Shown here piece after piece: positions 26,301 through 30,088 of a stretch of 30,088 nucleotides of DNA. This DNA comes from GCA-2786165 sp964625775 (GTDB taxonomy: Bacteria > Pseudomonadota > Gammaproteobacteria > Legionellales > Legionellaceae): positions 1-30,088 of the forward strand of contig CAZVEH010000030.1 of NCBI GenBank assembly GCA_964625775.1. The letters are read 5' to 3'. Each line of letters starts with the position of its first letter. The stretch's first letter is position 1. Below the pieces are notes generated by a model. The model was not told the DNA's origin. It saw only the letters and a list, made by a program, of their open reading frames with translations, and did no database searches. A program made the position numbers and the translations under genes.

Positions 26301-28066
26301 AATTGGATATTCAACAGGGCAAACTTCTATCTGTCGGTATTATTCGTGGTTATAAAGATGAGCATGATCGCCTGTTTATAGTTGTTCATCATTTGGCAAT
26401 TGACGGTGTCTCTTGGAGAATACTGCTCGCTGATCTACAACAATTGTATCAAGGTGGTGGCGCATTAGGTGACAAAAGCAGTAGTTATCGCGAATGGCAT
26501 ATGGCTTTAGAAACATATGCACGAGCCTCGCAAGCAGATTTGGACTATTGGCTAGAGGTGGAAAAATTAGGACAAAAATTTTCTGTACCGGTTAGCCCAA
26601 ACCAGATGAGTACCAGACAATCTGATTCCGTCAAACTTGTTTTTACCCAAGAGTGGACCAAACAACTGCTTCAACACAGTTCGTTTGCATACAATACGCA
26701 AATCAATGACCTGTTGCTAAGTGCTTTTGCTTTGTGCTTAAAGACCTGGACGCAACAACAAACGGTTGTTTTCCAGCTTGAGGGACATGGGCGTGAAGAA
26801 CATTTTTTTGAAACAATCGTTGATTTATCTCAAACTGTTGGGTGGTGTACGACGCAGTTTCCAGTAGCTTTACATATAAAAAATGGTGAAACGGAGCATC
26901 TAGGTCAACTGATTCAAAGTGTGAAAGAGCAATTACGGGATATTCCGGATAAGGGGCTTAGTTATGGGGTACTGCGTTATTTAAGCCCTACCACAGAAAA
27001 GCTGATACTCAAACCACACATTAGTTTTAATTATTTGGGAAATTTTGATGGTTTTGGCCCACAAGAAAACATGTGGCAATTTACGGAGGAAAATCTAGGA
27101 TCGACAACGGATCCTCTTAATCACTCGCACATACTTCTAAACGTTAACGGCTTCATTATCAAGGAGCATTTACAGTTTGAGTTTGGTTATAGCTCTGCAC
27201 ATTTTACTCAACAAGCCATACGCGAGGTGGCTAAAAATTTTGAGCAAGCTCTTATTGCGTTGATCGCCCATTGTACGCAACAAAAAGAACAAGTGGTTAC
27301 TTTATCCGACAAGCGATTGTTACCTCTTAGAACAGAGCATAAACCTATAATAACGCTTAATAAGGATGCTAAGAAAAAAGTCGTGCTCATTCACCCTGGA
27401 CATGGTGGTGCAGAGTCCTATTTTGAGTTTTGCAAACAATTTGATAACACTATCGGGTTTTATTTGATAGAGAATTTTGAGCGGTATAGTAAAGTTGTTT
27501 TTAGAAGCATTGAAGAAATTGCTGCCTATTATATCGAGCAATTATCCAATGCCTCTATTGAGGGACCCTATTCGTTAGGTGGATGGTCATTTGGCGGCAT
27601 TATTGCTTTTGAAATGGCTCAACAACTCCAGACGATGCAAAAAGTAGTTACTAATTTATATCTGATTGATCCTATTCTGCCTTCCGGTCATTATCAGCTA
27701 GAAAAACAGAAAGGTCTCCAGGAACAGTTGAAAGAGAATAGTCTACAGTACTATGCATCTTCTTGGATTGGAGAGCATAGAAGTGCTAGCTATCAGCCAC
27801 AAAGCTACGATGGTCAATGTGAGATATTTTTAAGTAATAGGTTAGATCCTGCGGAAACTCAAAATGACCCCTTACTACATGAGTTGCTCCAAGCCTATAC
27901 TGCTGATCCGAACTTGATGAATGGTTTTAAAGATAAACTAGGTCATTACACGCCGCATATCCTAAAAACATCGCACAGTAAGATGCTTGTAGGGAAATAT
28001 GGTGTGTATATTGCTGAGCAAATAGCTGCTGAGCAAAAAAATAAAGTGGTTAATAACGTTATATAA
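11330..28066 (+). CDS. Four-module NRPS with Sel1-repeat N-terminus, two E domains and TE
   Basis: This 5578-aa synthetase has the order Sel1-C-A-T-C-A-T-C-A-T-E-C-A-T-E-TE. The N-terminal residues 18-104 are Sel1-like repeats rather than a known NRPS docking domain. Condensation motifs are HHIVSDA (254-260), HHIISDG (1322-1328), HHAILDG (2404-2410) and HHILSDG (3963-3969). Epimerisation motifs are HHLVVDG (3488-3494) and HHLAIDG (5020-5026), each followed by EGHGRE and a TVGW motif. Carrier serines are 1129, 2203, 3302 and 4839. Adenylation domains begin YTSGSTG at 728, 1798, 2886 and 4440, and all keep the A10 lysine. A thioesterase ends the chain. The gene follows NRPS 1 after a palindromic repeat and lies 17 bp before the radical SAM gene. 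It should take the Ser-betaAla intermediate from NRPS 1, add four residues and release the product. The first two C domains share a 609-bp near-identical tract. Confidence 0.95.
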   Translation: MLKKSMDTLISEAESNNVESQYQLGMLYLEGKALKKDIQKALAYFVKAAELQHGPSAYKAGQLYEKIGNLINDKMQQMQFQKKSVFYYELAAGLGSIEAKQKLVQNTPPVLIPQDRLAQLPLSFAQQRLWFIEELLPNNSIYNIFSTSKLRGKLNLPALEKSFQSLLSRHEVLRTQFISHSGIANQVIVSPASCPFKLNLVDLQSVPVETQQVELIRICEAEVLKPFRLNKAPLLRGLMIQLAKHEHVLLVCAHHIVSDAWSFEIIARELSIFYNHYAFQQALDLKPLAIQYVDFTIWQRQWLQGDVLDNQLHYWQKQLENIPESLNLPTDKTRPPKLSYQGAIHELKVETAVTQQLRILGEQEQATLFMVFLSALNTLLYRYTHQETIVVGTLIANRHHQEIEELIGFFVNTLALRTDFEDGVTFRQILKQVRKNTLDAYAHQDLPFEQLVEHLQVSRSVNRHPLFQVALVLQNNKPVTFDLQGIAVRPLRIHYPIAKFDLALVIIENEQGHLQLEFEYATDLFEKNTIERMGEHFKCLLAAIVERPDQPITELPLLSTLEKNKLLLEWNQTQTTYPNNKTIFQLFEEQVEKTPENPAVTFSGETLTYRELNHKANQLAYCLRDCGVQAETLVAISVERSLDLLVGLLGILKAGGAYVPLVPHHPPERLKYMLDDTQATILLTQSHLLPQFPDYKNKIVLLDRELFHSKMDNPVILAGPNNLAYVIYTSGSTGKPKGVMVPHGGVVNVLVDLASKTELSAQDTLVAITTIGFDIAGLELYMPLIKGAHIIIAEPRHMLDGEALASLLNDTEATMLQATPATWRLLIDAGWKINNTLKLLSGGEVLPVDIANTLLDKKQKVWNFYGPTETTIWSTSQRIEFKNKVNIGKPLANTKLYILDQHLQPVPQGIAAELYISGIGVTRGYLNRPDLTAEKFIVNPFSTEAERAQGLYSTLYRTGDFARYLPDGDVEYLGRIDQQVKIRGFRIELGEIESVLRQHQEVCDTVVIAQGETYEQQRIVAYVVLYPTSNEAQGQLVNDLKQLLERQLPAYMVPSAFIVLKKIPLNTNGKIDRNALPAADISYRNAQEVYVAPRNDFEQQLVEIWSALLKIKAEHISVQDSFFRLGGHSLLATCLRSSINQVFKVELALHVFFDFPSIQGLAEQIEAATGKALIGMPMISSQLRPRSIPLSFGQERLWFVDQLLPNNSIYNIPLAMTLKGTVQVTALEQSFLSLITRHEILRTRFISHAGIAEQRVIPMSACQFRLSQLDLRAASKTEKKLAISQICEAEALKPFDLSQEPLLRALLLTLDEGEYLLMLCMHHIISDGWSIQIIAKELSQFYNHYAFQQALDLKPLAIQYVDFTIWQRQWLQGDVLDNQLHYWQKQLENIPESLNLPTDKTRPPKLSYQGAIHELKVETAVTQQLRILGEQEQATLFMVFLSALNTLLYRYTHQETIVVGTLIANRHHQEIEELIGFFVNTLALRTDFEDGVTFRQILKQVRKNTLDAYAHQDLPFEQLVEHLQVSRSVNRHPLFQVALVLQNNQLATFTLQGVNTEPLRVNYPIAKFDLALVIIEGEQGDLQFEFEYATDLFDPNTIEKMSKHFEQLLTGIVQYPDQAVAKLPLLTLFEKNSLVLGSHHTPVVYPHKKTIHRLFEEQVAKTPDKIAVVCAESHLTYTQLNQKANQLARYLQDCGVTAETLVGICVERSLDLMVGILGILKAGGAYVPLASDYPKDRLQYMLEDSQTALLLTQSHLVARFDTYKSKIIALDTDTSSQANSHENLPDIAEPNHLAYIIYTSGSTGKPKGVMIPHANVHRLFLSTTELYHFSEKDVWTLFHSYSFDFSVWEIWGALFFGGKLIIVPENTAKNVELFYQLLVAQKVTVLNQTPSAFYALQEYDDLMDDSKQQKLSLKWIIFGGEALQVSRLRNWFSRYGVDCPKLVNMYGITETTVHVTHQHITSLDDNGLGDPLNDLSLFILDQYLAPVPVGITGELYVGGAGLARGYLNQPQLTAERFIENPFPQKELSSRLYRTGDLVRRLSTGALQYIGRQDNQVKIRGYRIELGEIERVLQICSNVKTAAVLLGKEEEGKHLIAYVVLEKKQGQAMPADQAIAQLKRHAQEHLPLFMIPTHYRLLDVMPLTSNGKLDLKLLQNMGGGATNAIAYEQPKTHSEKMLARIWSKVLGVKEIGLYDHYFELGGDSIRSIRVVALARQEGLSLSVADIFQYPVLIRLAAQAQAYFGSETSELEPFSLVQNEEKSKLPAHLEDAYPLTILQSGMLFHSHYTPEHAIYQDTFSYEIKGPWHATGFRLALNSLFQRHELLRTAFELEKHSEPLQYIYKKVDVDMCVLDWKHLPKKEQEIGLKQWFEQEKQQRLSLNHAPLMRFTIHSLSDTHFQFGFTMHHAILDGWSVASMVTELLNDYSTLLEGGDCRVVSPLAIKFRQYVALEIAIRKDKRQIDFWRNYLVDASYLNLPKMIPPSDKIISRRTAASYRMVLDSKLVQLLQATSAQLSVQIKTLFLTAHYRVLAVLGGQNDVMGGYLQNGRLEQLDGDKILGLFLNTVPLRINVSGHSWRELVEKVYKSEQEITNFRRYPLSDIQKINGSKELFEVAFNYVNFHIYQKLATDQIAIVSSTMYEETNFALGITFFGMGADSYGFKIDYDPQLFDQSTIKEYGDYYKRSLEQLVNDVEKDFRNQSILSLDEYHQFLTRWNVPSTRPIKNKTIHQLFEEQVAKTPEHIAIVFKQQKLTYRELNHRSNQLARYIKHQYQVATREEINPDSLIVMCLERSIEMIVSIFGILKAGAVYVPIDPDYPQERIQFILEDTNANIILTQQYLLDKLPVLSKDTCSDQIICLDQEAQKIENYDRSNLALSSFFKDLVYVIYTSGSTGKPKGVMVTHQNLVNSLHARNEFYKTYPKSLLLLQSISVDTANISLCWPLLNGGTLVIPQTDELLDLWALSTLIDENRVDHILCTPLLYNELLDNLSVEDEKHHLSTLKTVILGGEKWPRLLLQTHQSKLPNTYLFNEFGLTEGTVWSSASMVFNVATQSLHNPASIGRPGFNMQLYILDSNLLPVPLGVTGELYIGGVGVAKGYLNRADLTAERFVSNPFVNQEESAEGTNAHLYKTGDLARYFSNGDIEYLGRADNQVKIRGYRIEPGEIEHVIRQTVEVKDVIVVVREDDPGKKQLVAYIVTQDGLLVDEAARKFKENLQQLLGSKLPEYMVPSALVLIDKFPLNQNGKIDNTALPLPEKYPMNAKEARVAARNQIEQTLTEIWSELLKIPVLDLSIYYNFFNCGGDSIISIQLVARARAKGIQLTVKQIFEHPTIAAMAEVANTQRSASMISQKRMTGLIPLTPIQSWFFDMGFADLQHFNQSFLLISSECLDDTYLELALQALVKHHDILNAYYMGDEKNQWQQFIKPEEDEYTICSKLDVSHLHQDEQAKAITDYCTCIQASLNIQQGVLFKAVIFSLGENQPQRLLLAVHHLVVDGVSWRILLEDLAAAYAQIKNQQKLQLPPKSHSYQAWGLALQAFSSSEMLQRQLAYWLSPSASDMAALPVDCNPLTQEEAPAKVCRVVLDNATTLALLQQAPQAYHTQINDILLTALTQTICQWSLRSTLYLYLEGHGRETELVDEHLDLSRTVGWFTSMFPICLKNEHKDIPSILKHIKEQLRDIPDRGIGYGVLRYMTKNNNEKINELRQLPSPQISFNYLGQLDNSVNSNGFRLAPELVGTSVSEKNKDNLLFNINSFIANGTLIIDWSYSVVHYHLATVEGLAERFIKNLSAIIKHCCQDGNFGFTPSDFPLVDLNQDQLDELIGHRDTIEDIYPLTPLQSGLLFRTMYGTPDDSYFVQLAMEITGYLNANILHKAWQVILDHHAVLRTGFFIGGVAEPLQYISKGVVIPWEDYDWQAKTEDEQQKSLDMLMRDERQKLFDLERPPLLRIQLIKNAQDRHYLLFNKHHILSDGWSLPIILKDVFQAYEQLLAQPNVFPCLRQSYKYRDYVAWLQKQESTKVQEFWQLYLKGYTEPTSLVSKIVPDIRQTSAQTEQQHEVCAISVEKTKTLKEFAKLHNITVNTLLQVALALLIKQYTQQEDIVFGVTVSGRTTGLEHQDKMIGLFINTLPLRLKLNPKQPLLALLHDAQKQMVQLNDYSYASLAKIQAWSELGAGQALFDTLFVFENYPLDSATNKDMSGLDVKFMKSMEKVEYPLAIFVTVHEQLECQFSYRTALFNEQHIQRLITHLQVLLQSIVHNPQLCLGEVSSLLPEEKTTLLTTWNQTQAPFPRNKTIHQLFAEQVEKTPDQVALIFEEQALTYQDLNRKANQVAHYLQGLGVTREALVAVCLDRSLDMIVGVLGILKAGAAYVPLDPYYPNERLHYMLEDSQARILLTQSELVGKFDVYQHVIIQLDRDWDKSIAGQLESNPMTSSNADDLIYVIYTSGSTGKPKGVLVEHANVVNCVFAILDSTHVQREDVFLAVTSLSFDVAALDYYLPFALGARVVIANRQAQRDAFEIIRLLEQYAVSVMQATPATWQVLIDADWQNHAPFKMFTAGEALSKYLANQLKKNGELYNIYGPTEAAIYATLSKVNRTDIITIGKPLQNMQTYILDKNLQPVPIGALGELYIGGAGVARGYLNNPILSAEKFIPNPFASLLGTQTEKQARLYKTGDQARYLEDGDIQFLGRFDEQVKIRGFRIELGEIEDALLRHVSVKNAVVTALGPIQSGNKQLVAYIVFHPSMIQGQTTETCIDTLRQALSDRLPDYMMPNYFVPLDEIPLNSNGKLDRAKLPKPELIGLKQNYAAPRTAAEKVLVTVWSKVLGIKNVGIYDNFFSLGGDSIKTIQVVSQIKKTGFFLTPKQIFDSPTIAALSLQINKMHQAVSEQGALSGACGLLPIQHWFFEEKMANINYFNQSQLIQVTGVLQKDRLTRALVKLMMHHDALRFKYHITAEGWTQTYVKDVDLIDIWEADFHQCQDPAYSLEQLALEKQKQLDIQQGKLLSVGIIRGYKDEHDRLFIVVHHLAIDGVSWRILLADLQQLYQGGGALGDKSSSYREWHMALETYARASQADLDYWLEVEKLGQKFSVPVSPNQMSTRQSDSVKLVFTQEWTKQLLQHSSFAYNTQINDLLLSAFALCLKTWTQQQTVVFQLEGHGREEHFFETIVDLSQTVGWCTTQFPVALHIKNGETEHLGQLIQSVKEQLRDIPDKGLSYGVLRYLSPTTEKLILKPHISFNYLGNFDGFGPQENMWQFTEENLGSTTDPLNHSHILLNVNGFIIKEHLQFEFGYSSAHFTQQAIREVAKNFEQALIALIAHCTQQKEQVVTLSDKRLLPLRTEHKPIITLNKDAKKKVVLIHPGHGGAESYFEFCKQFDNTIGFYLIENFERYSKVVFRSIEEIAAYYIEQLSNASIEGPYSLGGWSFGGIIAFEMAQQLQTMQKVVTNLYLIDPILPSGHYQLEKQKGLQEQLKENSLQYYASSWIGEHRSASYQPQSYDGQCEIFLSNRLDPAETQNDPLLHELLQAYTADPNLMNGFKDKLGHYTPHILKTSHSKMLVGKYGVYIAEQIAAEQKNKVVNNVI
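11381..11641 (+). other. Sel1-like repeat domain at NRPS N-terminus
   Basis: Residues 18-104 hold about two and a half Sel1-like repeats. The first is ESQYQLGMLYLEG...DIQKALAYFVKAAEL, with the typical A/G-x-x-x-LG-x-x-Y and KA-x-x-x-F-x-KAAE spacing. The second runs from PSAYKAGQLYEK to FYYELAAGLG. Sel1 repeats are alpha/alpha protein-binding solenoids related to TPRs. They occupy the place where a docking domain for the upstream NRPS would be expected. Confidence 0.75.
11680..14830 (+). other. NRPS module 3: C-A-T, predicted Gly
   Basis: The code is D-I-L-Q-L-G-F-I-W-K (Asp774 in FDIAGLE, Gln in MLQATPAT, Phe-Ile-Trp from NFYGPTETTIW). It is one residue from a remembered glycine code, D-I-L-Q-L-G-L-I-W-K. 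The condensation motif ends in Ala in place of Gly (HHIVSDA). The carrier motif is LGGHSL. Confidence 0.75.
12145..12753 (+). repeat. 609-bp near-identical tract, copy 1 (C domain, module 3)
   Basis: This matches 15349-15957 at a constant offset of 3204 bp. The only difference I found is T/C at 12166 versus 15370. It encodes the second half of the condensation domain. Flanking sequence on both sides diverges sharply, as expected of recent gene conversion or a unit exchange. Confidence 0.9.
14880..18050 (+). other. NRPS module 4: C-A-T, predicted Thr
   Basis: The code is D-F-W-N-I-G-M-V-H-K, the classical threonine code (Asp1844 in FDFSVWE, Asn in VLNQTPS, Met-Val-His from NMYGITETTVH). The carrier motif is LGGDSI, the form usual before an epimerisation domain, yet a condensation domain follows directly. 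Confidence 0.88.
15349..15957 (+). repeat. 609-bp near-identical tract, copy 2 (C domain, module 4)
   Basis: This is the second copy of the tract at 12145-12753, in the same domain position of the next module. From 15371 to 15957 (587 bp) I found no difference from copy 1. Confidence 0.9.
18130..22720 (+). other. NRPS module 5: C-A-T-E, D-residue of unassigned identity
   Basis: The code by eye is D-T-I-L-I-G-E-V-W-K (Asp2931 in SVDTANI, Leu in HILCTPLL, Glu-Val-Trp from NEFGLTEGTVW). I do not recognise it. The carrier motif is NCGGDSI, followed by an epimerisation domain with HHLVVDG, EGHGRE and SRTVGWFTSMFP. The residue should leave in D form. Confidence 0.75.
22810..28020 (+). other. NRPS module 6: C-A-T-E-TE, terminal D-residue and release
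   Basis: The code by eye is D-V-L-Q-F-A-I-I-Y-K (Asp4486 in SFDVAALD), which I do not recognise. The C domain (YPLTPLQSGLLF, HHILSDG) follows an E domain and fits the D-to-L class. E2 is intact (HHLAIDG, TVGWCTTQFP). The thioesterase, about 5349-5570, has nucleophile Ser5420 in GGWSFGG and candidate Asp5447 (LIDPILP). It releases or cyclises the hexapeptide. Confidence 0.8.
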
Positions 28067-28083
28067 ATTTTATAGGTGAGGTT

Positions 28084-29586
28084 ATGTTGAATAAAATTTG
28101 CTCATTTGATGGCGCAGTGGCATATGCCGAGCAAGAATTTGAAAAATTGCAGTTAGAGACAATAAAAAAATCGAATGCTTATTTAAATGTTTTCGAATAT
28201 TACTTGATGGGTACATATCCACCACTCAAGGCGATGAGGTCTATTTCAGCAGAGGAGGTGTTTACGAATGCCAGTGGGGTTTATAATCTTTACCTGCACA
28301 TTCCTTTTTGTAAGCAGCTTTGTACTTTTTGTCATTTTGCTAAAGAAATTAATCCAAAAGAAAACCGCATTCAGAATTATCTGAATGGATTACATAAAGA
28401 AATTGAAATGCTTGCTGCTACATTGGGTCACAAAGCAGAAATTCGGACTATTTTTTTTGGTGGTGGTACGCCATCGTTTTTAAATGCGGCTCAAATTACT
28501 CAACTTTTTGCGTGCTTAAATCGGGCATTCGATCTTAAAGAAGGTATAGAGATTACTTTTGAACTCCATCCAGGTTTGATTCGTCAGGAAGATTATGAAG
28601 AAAGGATCCAGGTTCTCAAAGCTTGCGGCGTGAACCGGTGGGTTTCTGGCGTACAGTCTATGGATGACAAGATTTTAAAAAAACTGAACCGTGGCCACAA
28701 TGCCGAAGAGGTGTTGCAATTGATAGATATTTTAAAAAGAAATGGTATCAATAATTTATCACTTGATTTGATGTATGGCTTGCCATACCAAACATTAGAA
28801 AACTGGTACGATTCTATAGTAGCGTTGTTGTCTGCAGGTATTGATAAATATAATGTGTTTCCTTTGATGTTTAAAATGTCTGATCCTGTGACATTACATT
28901 ATATGAAAGAGCCTCATATTTTTCCAAATGAGAAAGAGCGTTTTCTGATGCATTTTATGGCAGAGTATATGTTTTTTCAGAATGAGTTTTCAACTGGACC
29001 CATTTTTTATTATTCGAAATCTACTTTGCATTCTCAACAACAAAAAAGTAAATTTGAAGAGATTGAGGAGGTCAATTTGTTGCCTCTGGGCGTCAGCAGT
29101 TTTGGTTATGTGGGAGATACTCAATATAACAATCAATTAGAAATTGATAGTTATTTGGCTGCAATTAATAGCGAGCAATTGCCTGTCTATTTGGGTATCA
29201 CTTTAGATGAAGACGAGAGAATGCGAAGAAATATTATGTTTTCATTGCGTTCAGATGGGATTAATGTAGCCAACTACATCGCTAAATTTGGCAACCATCC
29301 TGCGCATATTTTCCCGAAACAATTTGATGAATTAGAGAAATTTGGTTTTATTGAACAAGATGAAGAGCACATTAAATTGACGCGATACGGCGTGTTGTTT
29401 GCGGATGGCATAGGGTTATTATTTGTGAGTGATGCGGTAAAAAAATTGGTACAAACAACGAATGAGAGCAGTCAGAACACAATTAGACGAAGTTTGCTAG
29501 ACAAATATGATTTTTCGCCTATCTCTAGAATTGATCATCAAGACGCTAAAAAACATTTTTTCCAGCCGGCTAAAGAGCTGGCTTAA
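28084..29586 (+). CDS. HemN-like radical SAM enzyme of the NRPS operon
   Basis: This 500-aa radical SAM protein belongs to the HemN/HemW (oxygen-independent coproporphyrinogen oxidase-like) superfamily. The [4Fe-4S] motif is CKQLCTFC (Cys76, Cys80, Cys83) in YLHIPFC. Other family marks are FFGGGTPS near residue 120, VSGVQSMDDKILKKLNRGH, SLDLMYGLPYQT, and a C-terminal HemN-like half ending with a winged-helix-like part. It is longer than HemW (about 380 aa). The ATG follows TAGGTGAGG and begins 17 bp after NRPS 2, so it is translated with the operon. HemN-like proteins in natural-product clusters often act as class C radical SAM methyltransferases or in related radical chemistry. A tailoring role here is inference, and heme biosynthesis seems less likely given the location. 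Confidence 0.85.
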   Translation: MLNKICSFDGAVAYAEQEFEKLQLETIKKSNAYLNVFEYYLMGTYPPLKAMRSISAEEVFTNASGVYNLYLHIPFCKQLCTFCHFAKEINPKENRIQNYLNGLHKEIEMLAATLGHKAEIRTIFFGGGTPSFLNAAQITQLFACLNRAFDLKEGIEITFELHPGLIRQEDYEERIQVLKACGVNRWVSGVQSMDDKILKKLNRGHNAEEVLQLIDILKRNGINNLSLDLMYGLPYQTLENWYDSIVALLSAGIDKYNVFPLMFKMSDPVTLHYMKEPHIFPNEKERFLMHFMAEYMFFQNEFSTGPIFYYSKSTLHSQQQKSKFEEIEEVNLLPLGVSSFGYVGDTQYNNQLEIDSYLAAINSEQLPVYLGITLDEDERMRRNIMFSLRSDGINVANYIAKFGNHPAHIFPKQFDELEKFGFIEQDEEHIKLTRYGVLFADGIGLLFVSDAVKKLVQTTNESSQNTIRRSLLDKYDFSPISRIDHQDAKKHFFQPAKELA

Positions 29587-29640
29587 GTTACATGATCGTT
29601 TTTTAACGGTAGGTATCGTCATTTAGGAAGAGAATTAGGT

Positions 29641-29787
29641 AGGGGGGTAGCCGCAAACCTCAGAAAATTCCGGTTGGTGTTGTAACGGAACAAAAAATCA
29701 AATAGCCTTAAATAACCAACAAAAGAATGAATGTAAGGCAAATATTCAGGCGATCAGAATTTTCTGAGGTTTGCGGCTACCTCCCCC
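29641..29787. mobile_element. MITE-like element with 25-bp perfect terminal inverted repeats
   Basis: GGTAGCCGCAAACCTCAGAA and the next five bases (29646-29670) are the exact reverse complement of 29757-29781. G-runs and C-runs extend both ends. The 86-bp interior has no ORF. The size and structure fit a non-autonomous miniature transposon. Lying 60 bp after the radical SAM stop, its stem could also end the operon transcript; a T7 run follows at 29799-29805, rather far from the stem. Confidence 0.65.
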
Positions 29788-29969
29788 ATGAAGCAGAGTT
29801 TTTTTGCCGCATGCTGATAAACTAGCGCTATATTGAATGAACCTTATTTTGGCAACTTTTAAGTCATTCGCTTTATTTCTGTATTATTTGGGCCTAATTT
29901 TATCACTTATTGGCGCACAATATAAGCGATAAGCGTAGCGTCATGTTTATTCCTATTGCCGATATTTTT
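29788..29969. other. Intergenic region with a weak hairpin at 29900-29932
   Basis: This is non-coding. TTATCACTTAT (29900-29910) and ATAAGCGATAA (29922-29932) form a hairpin with one weak pair. It lies just downstream of the minus-strand stop and might terminate that gene. There is no clear T-tract, so this is tentative. Confidence 0.3.
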
Positions 29970-30088
29970 TTAGCCCTTACTGTAATAAGCATAACCTGAT
30001 GATAAATCTGGCTCTTCAATAGCACTCGGAATCGCTTGGGCCACATCTTTGGCGGTTCCTGGGCGCTCTTCTGCGCGTTGTGTCCAGC
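29970..30088 (-). CDS. 3' end of a gene running in from beyond the window (kinase-like?)
   Basis: One minus-strand frame is open from the window edge to a TAA at 29970-29972 and encodes the last 38 residues of a protein. The fragment contains WTQRAEERPGTAKDVAQAI, which resembles the last subdomain of Ser/Thr or Tyr kinase-like folds (W-x(6)-RP-x-A-x-x-V). It then ends in a short polar tail, SSGYAYYSKG. The other two minus frames give low-complexity or stop-containing peptides. The fragment is too short for a firm family call. It is convergent with the NRPS operon and probably unrelated to it. Confidence 0.45.
   Translation of the reverse strand, partial: WTQRAEERPGTAKDVAQAIPSAIEEPDLSSGYAYYSKG

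Noticed and set aside
28084..29586. Housekeeping coproporphyrinogen oxidase (hemN)
   Set aside because: The sequence is in the superfamily, but the 17-bp link to the NRPS gene makes a heme role less likely, so I gave no gene symbol.
1..30088. CRISPR arrays, tRNA and rRNA genes
   Set aside because: I saw no regularly spaced direct repeats, and no tRNA or rRNA signature on either strand in the intergenic regions.

Overview
The window is AT-rich and tightly coded. Its core is a six-module non-ribosomal peptide synthetase (NRPS) operon of about 26 kb on the + strand. Low GC, Sel1-like repeats, JmjC/cupin-type hydroxylases and scattered palindromic repeats would fit a low-GC gammaproteobacterium such as a Legionellales/Coxiellales-type, often host-associated, bacterium. 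That assignment is inference; the window holds no taxonomic marker gene.

Layout. 1-175: non-coding, with a dispersed-type repeat. 176-490: small unknown protein with a charged, probably helical N-terminus. 491-688: convergent intergenic region with a perfect 17-bp inverted repeat. 689-1576 (-): JmjC/cupin_8-like oxygenase whose ribosome binding site lies inside a perfect 38-bp palindrome. 1577-1864: divergent promoter region. 1865-2986 (+): second JmjC/cupin_8-like oxygenase. 3003-11093 (+): bimodular NRPS. 11106-11281: imperfect palindromic repeat element. 11330-28066 (+): four-module NRPS with a Sel1-repeat N-terminus and a terminal thioesterase. 28084-29586 (+): HemN-like radical SAM enzyme. 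29641-29787: MITE-like element with 25-bp terminal inverted repeats. 29970-30088 (-): 3' end of another gene, possibly kinase-like.

How it works together. Spacers of 16 and 17 bp tie the second oxygenase to NRPS 1 and the radical SAM gene to NRPS 2. Specificity codes were read by eye against the GrsA positions. The predicted backbone is (acyl?)-Ser-betaAla-Gly-Thr-(D)X5-(D)X6. The first condensation domain is probably a starter. Epimerisation domains follow modules 5 and 6, and a thioesterase releases the product. The oxygenases and the radical SAM enzyme are candidate tailoring enzymes.

The most striking observation is in module 2. Its adenylation domain is interrupted between core motifs A5 and A6 by a complete-looking PLP-dependent decarboxylase of about 520 residues, resembling PanP-type aspartate 1-decarboxylase. 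The host domain carries a beta-alanine-like code (V-D-A-T-F-S-I-A-D-K). This suggests an NRPS module that makes its own unusual building block, beta-alanine from aspartate, inside the domain that activates it. I know of no described precedent. A second oddity is the Sel1-repeat N-terminus of NRPS 2, placed where a docking domain for NRPS 1 would be expected.
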